A program made the position numbers and the translations under genes. Positions 15,564 to 24,128 of a stretch of DNA of 64,000 nt are shown in pieces. A model generated the notes under the pieces. It saw only the letters and a list, made by a program, of their open reading frames with translations, was not told the DNA's origin and ran no database searches. The first letter of the stretch is position 1; each line of letters opens with the position of its first letter. This stretch comes from Candidatus Uhrbacteria bacterium (GTDB lineage Bacteria; Patescibacteriota; Patescibacteriia; UBA9934), in contig DOZH01000008.1 of the NCBI GenBank assembly GCA_003518105.1, positions 70,269 through 134,268 of the forward strand, in the 5' to 3' direction.

Positions 15564-16076
15564 ATGCAATTCAACCTCGTCGACGTCATCGCCCTCGCCA
15601 TCCTCGCCCTCGGCGTTATTCGCGGTTGGCGGGCTGGTCTCATCGTCATGGCGGGGAACATCGCGAGCCTCGTCATCGGCCTCGTCATCTCGACTTACAT
15701 CTTCTACTGGTTGAGCGCCACCTCACTCTTCGCTGGCGTTGCGACGAATCATCCGTACCTTTCGATCATCGGCTATCTCATCATCCTCGGAGTCGTCACT
15801 AAACTTCTTCGCCTGGTCGTCGCTCTCATCAACCAGGTTTGGAAAATCATTGCGCTCTTGCCGTTCTTGAGCTCGATCAACCGCTTGCTCGGCTCCGTCA
15901 TTGGTCTCGCCGAATCCGCCGTCATCCTCGTCATTCTCACTTATCTTATCCAAAACTTCTTCATCAACATCTTCTCCTCGGCCATGATGGCCACCATCAG
16001 CGCCTCATATAGCTTCAGTTATTTATCGAGCTTGGTCTCGCACTTGCAGTTCCTGATTCCTTCAATTTCTTTGTAG
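15564..16076 (+). CDS. CvpA family membrane protein
   Basis: This 170-residue hydrophobic protein with about four membrane segments has the CvpA opening NLVDVIALAILALGVIRGWRAG (4-25), where the RGWRAG turn is the family hallmark, followed by SLVIGLVIS, LSIIGYLIILGVVTKLLRLV and a last helix near 110-130. CvpA proteins are linked to colicin V production, envelope homeostasis and biofilm, but the mechanism is unknown. It sits between metG and tatD, 24 bases after metG. The end is followed directly by a GTGAATAC palindrome. Confidence 0.85.
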   Translation: MQFNLVDVIALAILALGVIRGWRAGLIVMAGNIASLVIGLVISTYIFYWLSATSLFAGVATNHPYLSIIGYLIILGVVTKLLRLVVALINQVWKIIALLPFLSSINRLLGSVIGLAESAVILVILTYLIQNFFINIFSSAMMATISASYSFSYLSSLVSHLQFLIPSISL

Positions 16077-16079
16077 GAG

Positions 16080-16115
16080 GTGAATACCCCTGGTTTATAC
16101 CCCAGGGGTATTCAC
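16080..16115. repeat. GTGAATAC palindrome, full copy
   Basis: 36 bases: GTGAATACCCCTGG, TTTATA centre, CCCAGGGGTATTCAC, between cvpA (ends 16076) and tatD (starts 16132). No T-run follows, so it is not a standard terminator. Confidence 0.75.
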
Positions 16116-16131
16116 TAGTAACTTTAAATAT

Positions 16132-17013
16132 ATGACCTACCATTTCATCGACACCCACTGCCACGTCCACTTCCAGGCTTACAAGGAAGATATGGATGCT
16201 ATCGTTGCCCGTAGTCTCGAGTCCGGTGTCGGTATGATCACGGTCGGCACGCAATCGAGTACCAGCAAGAACGGCCTCGCGCTCGCCGAGAAGTATGACG
16301 GCGTTTGGTGCACCATCGGCTTGCACCCAAACCATTTGCACGCTCAATCATTCGTTGATGAAGACGAAGCTCCGAACGTAAACCCTCCCCCAGCTATGGG
16401 GGAGTTGGAGGGGGCTTTAATCAAAACTCGCGCCGAACGCTTCGACCCCGACTACTACCGCGAACTAGCCAAGCATCCCAAAGTTGTTGCTATCGGCGAG
16501 TTCGGTCTCGACTATTATCGTTTGCCACCGAACGTCGACCTCGACCACATGAAGGCAGATCAAGCCGAGGCCGTGCGTGCCCAGCTCGCATTCGCTACCG
16601 AAGTCAACAAACCCGTCGTCATCCATTGCCGCGACGCCCACGCCGACCAAATCGTTTTACTAAATGAGGAGATCGCTAACGGGGGATTGGCTCGTCGTGG
16701 CGTTATTCATTGCTTCACCGGTACGGTTGAAGAAGCCGCCGCCTACAATGAAATCGGTTTCCTCGTCTCGATCACTGGCATTGTCACCTTCGCTAAAAAC
16801 TTGCAGGAGGTCGTCCGCCAAATCCCACTCTCGCAAATGATGATCGAAACCGATTCGCCTTACCTGACCCCAGCCCCCAATCGCGGTAAACGCAACGAAC
16901 CAGCCAACGTGGCCGACGTGGCCGCCAAAATCGCGGAACTGCATGGCATCACGGTCGACGAAGTGGCTAGGGTTACCACCGCAAATGCCGTAAAGCTGTT
17001 CGATCTTCGCTAA
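16132..17013 (+). CDS. tatD: TatD family metal-dependent DNase/hydrolase with an in-frame repeat insertion
   Basis: This 293-residue TIM-barrel amidohydrolase-like nuclease has its metal ligands visible in DTHCHVHF (7-14), GEFGLDYY (about 122-129), IHCRDAH (about 163-169), HCFTGT (about 192) and ETDSPYLTP (about 241-249). TatD enzymes act as 3'-5' exonucleases on DNA and in DNA-repair or fragmentation roles. Residues about 84-95 (PPPAMGELEGA) are encoded by a hairpin repeat at 16383-16416 also found in uvrD-like and lysS, and they lengthen the protein over the usual 255-265. The insertion falls in a loop after CTIGLHPNH, so the barrel core is intact. Confidence 0.92.
   Translation: MTYHFIDTHCHVHFQAYKEDMDAIVARSLESGVGMITVGTQSSTSKNGLALAEKYDGVWCTIGLHPNHLHAQSFVDEDEAPNVNPPPAMGELEGALIKTRAERFDPDYYRELAKHPKVVAIGEFGLDYYRLPPNVDLDHMKADQAEAVRAQLAFATEVNKPVVIHCRDAHADQIVLLNEEIANGGLARRGVIHCFTGTVEEAAAYNEIGFLVSITGIVTFAKNLQEVVRQIPLSQMMIETDSPYLTPAPNRGKRNEPANVADVAAKIAELHGITVDEVARVTTANAVKLFDLR
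16383..16416 (+). repeat. In-frame hairpin repeat inside tatD
   Basis: CTCCCCCA-GCTA-TGGGGGAG (8-bp stem) followed by TTGGAGGGGGCT. Translated as PPPAMGELEGA. Three more copies occur at 24675, 26475 and 44067, all in coding sequence. Confidence 0.85.
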
Positions 17014-17026
17014 CCACACCCAAAGC

Positions 17027-17055
17027 TTGACGCTAGTTACTCAAAAAGCTATACT
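17027..17055 (+). promoter_or_regulatory. Promoter of the ATP synthase operon
   Basis: TTGACG (17027-17032), 17-base spacer, TATACT (17050-17055), 23 bases before the first atp start codon at 17079. Confidence 0.85.
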
Positions 17056-17078
17056 TTTGTCGCCTTTTTATAACGTGT

Positions 17079-17333
17079 ATGCCAAATGAAGGTCGAGGTG
17101 AAGGCCTAGGAAAATATTACGCGTTTGCTGCGAAGGTCATGGGGGACATTACCGTCACCATTGCCGCGCCCGCCGTTCTGGCGGCTATCCTCGGACGGTT
17201 CCTCGACACACGATTCCAAACTGGACGTCTGCTCTTCATCATCCTGCTCGTCCTCGCCTTTGTTCTCACTATAATGATCTTGCCCCGGAAGATTCGACAG
17301 TATGGCCAAGCTTATCAAAAACTTACCAACTAA
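17079..17333 (+). CDS. AtpI/AtpZ-like ATP synthase assembly protein
   Basis: The product is an 84-residue protein with two membrane segments (about 25-43 and 48-66) separated by GRFLDTRFQTGR, the short loop typical of AtpI/AtpZ (F0F1-ATPase subunit, putative). Members assist c-ring assembly or Mg2+ supply. It leads the atp operon and overlaps the first 32 bases of atpB. The N terminus MPNEGRGEGLGKYYAF is soluble. Assignment rests on size, topology and position. Confidence 0.75.
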   Translation: MPNEGRGEGLGKYYAFAAKVMGDITVTIAAPAVLAAILGRFLDTRFQTGRLLFIILLVLAFVLTIMILPRKIRQYGQAYQKLTN

Positions 17334-18165
17334 CCTGGCCCTTGTTCCTTTGGCTGCCGAACCAATTTTTCATATTGCTAAATTCCCCGTGACCAACGCC
17401 ATGCTGAACGCTTGGCTGGCCACGATTTTTTTCGTCATCGTCGCCTACGTCGCCTCACGTCGCAAGACTTTGGTGCCAAAAGGTATCCACAATTTCTTTG
17501 AGGCTATCGTCGACGGCTTGCTCGACCAGGCGGAGAAGGTGACCGGTAGCAAGAGCAAGGCTAAAGCCTTTTTCCCATTGTGCGCCACTATCTTCCTCTT
17601 TGTCCTCGTGAGTAACTGGATGGGCCTTATTCCTGGCACTGGCACGCTCGGCATGTGGCAATTAGTGCATGGCGAGGCTGAGCTTGTGCCACTCTTCCGC
17701 CCAGCTACGAGCGACCTCAACCTCACCCTAGCTATCGCCGCCTTCGCCGTTATCATGACCCACGTTGCTGGCGTCAAAGCCCTGGGTGTCAGCGAATACT
17801 TCAGCAAGTTCTTTAACTTCCGTGGTATCTGGCGCGCCTTCCGCAAGGGCCCAATGGCCGTCGTTATTGCTTGTATCGAGTTCTTCGTTGGCCTGCTCGA
17901 AGTCATCAGCGAATTCGCTAAGACCTTGTCGCTCTCTCTACGTTTGTTCGGTAACGTCTTCGCTGGTGAAATTCTCATCGGCGTCATGATGAGCCTCATC
18001 TCCTTCGTCGTCCCAATTCCGTTCATCTTCCTGGAAATTCTCGTCGGTGTCATTCAAGCCACTGTCTTCTCCATGCTGGTGCTGGTTTACCTCACGGTCG
18101 CCACCTCCTCGCACGGTCATGATGACGACGCCGAACATCACGAAGAAGCCCCTCAGCACGCCTAA
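17302..18165 (+). CDS. atpB: ATP synthase F0 subunit a
   Basis: This 287-residue multi-pass membrane subunit forms the ion half-channels against the c-ring. The essential Arg lies in SLSLRLFGNVFAGE (about 210-223). NWMGLIPGTG (about 105-114) and ATSDLNLTLA (about 134-143) are further family blocks. The C-terminal tail is His/Asp/Glu-rich (HGHDDDAEHHEEAPQH), an unusual cytoplasmic extension that might bind metal. Its start overlaps the AtpI-like gene. A stem-loop follows at 18174-18210. Confidence 0.95.
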   Translation: MAKLIKNLPTNLALVPLAAEPIFHIAKFPVTNAMLNAWLATIFFVIVAYVASRRKTLVPKGIHNFFEAIVDGLLDQAEKVTGSKSKAKAFFPLCATIFLFVLVSNWMGLIPGTGTLGMWQLVHGEAELVPLFRPATSDLNLTLAIAAFAVIMTHVAGVKALGVSEYFSKFFNFRGIWRAFRKGPMAVVIACIEFFVGLLEVISEFAKTLSLSLRLFGNVFAGEILIGVMMSLISFVVPIPFIFLEILVGVIQATVFSMLVLVYLTVATSSHGHDDDAEHHEEAPQHA

Positions 18166-18173
18166 AGGTGGCG

Positions 18174-18210
18174 TACTCCGAAGTTGAAAACCAGTTTTCG
18201 CTTCAGAGTA
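18174..18210 (+). promoter_or_regulatory. Stem-loop between atpB and atpE
   Basis: TACTC-GAAG-GAAAAC then CA then GTTTTC-TTC-GAGTA pair with small bulges. No T-run follows, so mRNA processing or protection is more likely than termination. Confidence 0.6.
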
Positions 18211-18224
18211 ACTCATCTTATTAG

Positions 18225-18443
<219 letters not shown>

Positions 18444-18562
18444 TCCTTTCCCAGCTGGCCGATTTTGGGCTTGCGTCATCGAAAACTTTTTCGACTTAGC
18501 ACTAACTAAGCCTCAAAAGATTTTCTCGTCGCGCACCCAAACTCGTCGCACCTGGAAAAGTC
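18444..18562 (+). promoter_or_regulatory. Long imperfect hairpin between atpE and atpF
   Basis: The left half (TCCTTTCCCAGCTG, GATTTTGGGC, GCGTCATCGAAAA) is roughly complementary to the right half (GATTTTCTCGTCGCGC, ACCCAAACTCGTCGC, CCTGGAAAAGTCC), with GGCTTAGTTAGTGC-type pairing at the tip. It spans nearly the whole 143-base gap. Likely an RNA stability or processing element; no gene is visible. Confidence 0.55.
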
Positions 18563-18586
18563 CTATTAGAACCTCTCTACTACTAT

Positions 18587-19132
18587 ATGGCTTCAAATTC
18601 CGAAACGACAACTGAGGTGCAAGAAGCTACCGGGCCGGCCGCCGTTTTGGGCGCGTTTGGCTTGCGTGGTGACTTGTTCGCCGCGCAGTTGGTCAACTTC
18701 TTGCTCGTCCTCTTGGTCTTGTGGCGCTTTGCTTACAAGCCGATTATGAAGATGCTGGAAGAACGCGAAGCTAAGATTAGTAAGAGTGTTGTCGACGCCG
18801 AAAAGATCGAGCACCGTGTTCGTGAATTCGAAGTCGAGCGTGATTCATTACTCCTCGCTGCCCGCAAGGAAGCGCAGGAAATTGTCATCACGGCTGTGAG
18901 TCAGAGTGAAGAGCGTAAAACTGAAATGCTCGACGCTGCCAAACGCGAAGTAGAACGCGTCATCAGCAAAGGCAAGCAACAGTTGGAGTTGGACAAAGAA
19001 GCTATTCTCAAGGAAGCACGAAAAGACATGGTGGACATCGCCATGAAGGCCGCCGCTCGTATTCTTCATACGGGCATTGACGAAGCGAAGTCGCAGTCGT
19101 TGGCGGAGGAGGTCGTGCGCAAGATGACATAA
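18587..19132 (+). CDS. atpF: ATP synthase F0 subunit b
   Basis: The product has 181 residues: a polar N terminus (1-28), one membrane helix (about 31-50, LFAAQLVNFLLVLLVLWRF), then a long charged helix (52-175) forming the peripheral stalk. KPIMKMLEEREAKISKSV is the usual sequence at the membrane exit. The N-terminal 28 residues are longer than in typical b subunits. It is followed after 6 bases by the delta subunit gene, which it should clamp to F1. Confidence 0.92.
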   Translation: MASNSETTTEVQEATGPAAVLGAFGLRGDLFAAQLVNFLLVLLVLWRFAYKPIMKMLEEREAKISKSVVDAEKIEHRVREFEVERDSLLLAARKEAQEIVITAVSQSEERKTEMLDAAKREVERVISKGKQQLELDKEAILKEARKDMVDIAMKAAARILHTGIDEAKSQSLAEEVVRKMT

Positions 19133-19138
19133 TGAGAT

Positions 19139-19531
19139 ATGGCTAAATTAGACATGAACCTAATCGCCACGGAAGTCGTGAAGTTGGTAGCGGACAAGAC
19201 CCCAGCTCAGATCAAAGCGATCATGAAGGAGGTCATCGAGCTACTTGCTGAGCGTAACTCTCTGGCCAGATGGCGCGAGCTCGAAGTGGCTTTGCACCAA
19301 GCCTGGAAGAGCGTCAACGGAGCGTCGAAAATAACCATCGTCTCTGCACATGAGCTGACCAAGGAAGTCAAGAAAGCCTTGGACGAACAAGCCCACGGTG
19401 CCGAGGTGATCGAAATCGTCGACAACAGACTCATTGGTGGGGCAGTTATCCGAATGGACAACTCACGACTTGATGGCTCAGTGACAGGATCTTTAATGCG
19501 CCTCAAAAACGCAATGTATACGGAAGTCTAA
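19139..19531 (+). CDS. atpH: ATP synthase F1 subunit delta (short form)
   Basis: The 130-residue product has the C-terminal delta signature [20 protein letters not shown] then [15 protein letters not shown] (about 90-128). Normal delta is about 175-185 residues with an N-terminal six-helix bundle that binds the tops of the alpha subunits; here only about 75 residues precede the C-terminal domain, so the bundle is reduced. Position between atpF and atpA confirms identity. Confidence 0.9.
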   Translation: MAKLDMNLIATEVVKLVADKTPAQIKAIMKEVIELLAERNSLARWRELEVALHQAWKSVNGASKITIVSAHELTKEVKKALDEQAHGAEVIEIVDNRLIGGAVIRMDNSRLDGSVTGSLMRLKNAMYTEV

Positions 19532-19539
19532 GGAATATT

Positions 19540-21045
<1,506 letters not shown>

Positions 21046-21054
21046 TCAATTCTT

Positions 21055-21924
21055 GTGGCCGTCTCTCGCAAAATTATTCAACGCCGCATCAAGTCGGTTC
21101 GTAATACCCGTAAGATTACGAAAGCCATGGAACTCGTGGCCGCCGCCAAGATGCGTCGTGCTGCGACCGCCGTGGTGAAAACTCGGCCGTACGCCACGTT
21201 GTCCTGGGACACCATCCGCGCGATCGTTGCCGCGACTGGTGAAGCGGTCGAGCACGCTTTGCTTGCTCCGCAACCCACGGCGACGCGCACACTTCTGGTG
21301 CTCTTCGCTTCGGACCGTGGCTTGGCTGGTGGTTACAATGTCAACATTCTCAAGTTGGCCTTGCAGACCATTAAGAACTTGCCCGAGGGCAGTATTGACG
21401 CGATTACCATTGGTAAAAGGGCAGGGGACGCTATGGCCCGCACTGGTGTGCCAATGATTGCCTCCTTCACCGGCCTCGCCGAGCAGCCAAAGTTTGCCGA
21501 CATTGTGCCGATTGGTCGCCTGATCATTGAGCAGTTCACCAAGGGTAATTACAAGAACGTCATTCTCGGGTCGACGGAATACGTTTCCGCCATCACCCAG
21601 AAAGCCAACGTCAAGACGCTCTTGCCAATTACGCTGGAAGAAGCTTCGGCCGAAGCTGTGAATGAGTCCATCACCTTCGAGCCTAACCCTTCCCGAGTTC
21701 TCGATCGTGTTCTCCCGGGACTGCTCGAGACCCTCATCTTCCAGTCCTTACTCGAAGCCGCGGCTAGTGAACATGCCTCACGTATGATGGCCATGCGCAA
21801 CGCCACAGACAGTGCCACGGAAATGCTCGACGACCTGACTTTCACCTACAACCAAGTTAGACAAGGTGCCATCACCCAAGAGATTGCCGAAATCAGTGGC
21901 GGTAAAGCAGCCCTGGAGAAATAA
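21055..21924 (+). CDS. atpG: ATP synthase F1 subunit gamma
   Basis: The product has 289 residues. It starts at a GTG 9 bases after atpA; the N-terminal helix IIQRRIKSVRNTRKITKAME (about 7-26) is the conserved coiled-coil strand of the rotor, matched by the C-terminal helix NATDSATEMLDDLTFTYNQVRQ then ITQEIAEISGGKAAL. LFASDRGLAGGYN (about 84-96) is a further family block. The gene is followed by an 87-base inverted repeat before atpD. Confidence 0.95.
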   Translation: MAVSRKIIQRRIKSVRNTRKITKAMELVAAAKMRRAATAVVKTRPYATLSWDTIRAIVAATGEAVEHALLAPQPTATRTLLVLFASDRGLAGGYNVNILKLALQTIKNLPEGSIDAITIGKRAGDAMARTGVPMIASFTGLAEQPKFADIVPIGRLIIEQFTKGNYKNVILGSTEYVSAITQKANVKTLLPITLEEASAEAVNESITFEPNPSRVLDRVLPGLLETLIFQSLLEAAASEHASRMMAMRNATDSATEMLDDLTFTYNQVRQGAITQEIAEISGGKAALEK

Positions 21925-21925
21925 A

Positions 21926-23388
<1,463 letters not shown>

Positions 23389-23400
23389 CGAGTTACGCAG

Positions 23401-23577
23401 CCAGAGCCCTTTAAGAGTGAGCGACTGTCGTGTCTCGTGTGACGACGCGATGGCCGACCCGAGAAATGCTTGACTCGCTACATCCCTTTATTAGTCGAGT
23501 CATCCTTTAAGCATTTCTGGGCTGAGGCCTGAGATAGGAACAGGAGATACGGCGGTTGCGAGCGACGATCTTTGGCC
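23401..23577. repeat. Structured repeat, copy B, between atpD and atpC
   Basis: Blocks 23415-23475 and 23518-23577 match copy A (70-130 and 226-286) almost base for base. The outermost CCAGAG (23401-23406) can pair with CTTTGG (23570-23575), the inner GAGAAATGCTTGACTCG with CGAGTCA and AAGCATTTCT, and GGCC..CCC with GGG..GGCC. It fills almost the whole 197-base gap. See copy C at 48524. Confidence 0.7.
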
Positions 23578-23585
23578 GAATCAAT

Positions 23586-24023
23586 ATGAATATGTCCCAA
23601 TTGAAACTAAAAATCGTCACTCCGGAACGCATCGTCTTCGAGGGCAACGTCGACTCCCTGACGGCCATGACCGAGAACGGCGAGATTACCGTGTTGCCCG
23701 AGCACATCCCGTTGGCTACCTTGCTCAAGGCTGGCGAAATGCGGGCCATGGTCGGTAGCGAAATGACGTTGCTCGCTGTCTCCACCGGCTTGCTCGAAGT
23801 TCGCGCTGGCAACGAGATTGTCATCTTGGCAGACACAGCCGAACGCTCAGAAGAACTTGAGCTAGCCTCGATCGAAGCCGCCAAGGCCGCCGCTGAGGCC
23901 AACCTCGCCGCCGCTAAGGACAAGGACGCTGTCAGTTTCGCCGACGCCGCTGCTCACCTGGAGCGCGAACTGGCTCGTTACCGCGTCGCCATCAAACACA
24001 AGCACCGCAGTCCAAAAAATTAG
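23586..24023 (+). CDS. atpC: ATP synthase F1 subunit epsilon
   Basis: The product has 145 residues: an N-terminal beta-sandwich (about 1-90: LKLKIVTPERIVFEGNVDSL, ENGEITVLPEHIPLATLL) and a C-terminal helical hairpin (ASIEAAKAAAEANLAAAKD, HLERELARYRVAIKH) that can inhibit rotation. Both domains are present. Start set at MNMSQLK just after the repeat; a start at the second Met is equally possible. It is the last gene of the operon, followed by a terminator. Confidence 0.92.
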   Translation: MNMSQLKLKIVTPERIVFEGNVDSLTAMTENGEITVLPEHIPLATLLKAGEMRAMVGSEMTLLAVSTGLLEVRAGNEIVILADTAERSEELELASIEAAKAAAEANLAAAKDKDAVSFADAAAHLERELARYRVAIKHKHRSPKN

Positions 24024-24030
24024 TAGATAA

Positions 24031-24056
24031 GAAAGGGGCCTAAAAGCCTCTTTTTT
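24031..24056 (+). terminator. Terminator of the ATP synthase operon
   Basis: GGGGCC-TAAAA-GCCTC hairpin followed by TTTTTT, 8 bases after the atpC stop. Confidence 0.87.
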
Positions 24057-24090
24057 GTGAATACGCTCAACGTATTCACACTTATCCACA
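24057..24090. repeat. GTGAATAC palindrome with adjacent DnaA-box sequence (second copy)
   Basis: Palindrome 24057-24079 is identical to that at 8058-8080 and is again followed by a perfect TTATCCACA (24082-24090). It begins directly at the T-run of the atp terminator. Confidence 0.7.
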
Positions 24091-24114
24091 GGCAAGAGTT
24101 CTCTGGTTTACCTG

Positions 24115-24120
24115 TACAAT
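24115..24120 (+). promoter_or_regulatory. Possible -10 of the helicase-nuclease gene
   Basis: TACAAT ends 8 bases before the ATG at 24129, which would give a nearly leaderless mRNA. No good -35 is visible. Confidence 0.4.
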
Positions 24121-24128
24121 ACTCGGGT

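Noticed and set aside
18444..18586. Missing or very small gene between atpE and atpF
   Set aside because: No frame with a sensible start and protein character. The sequence is better explained as a long hairpin.
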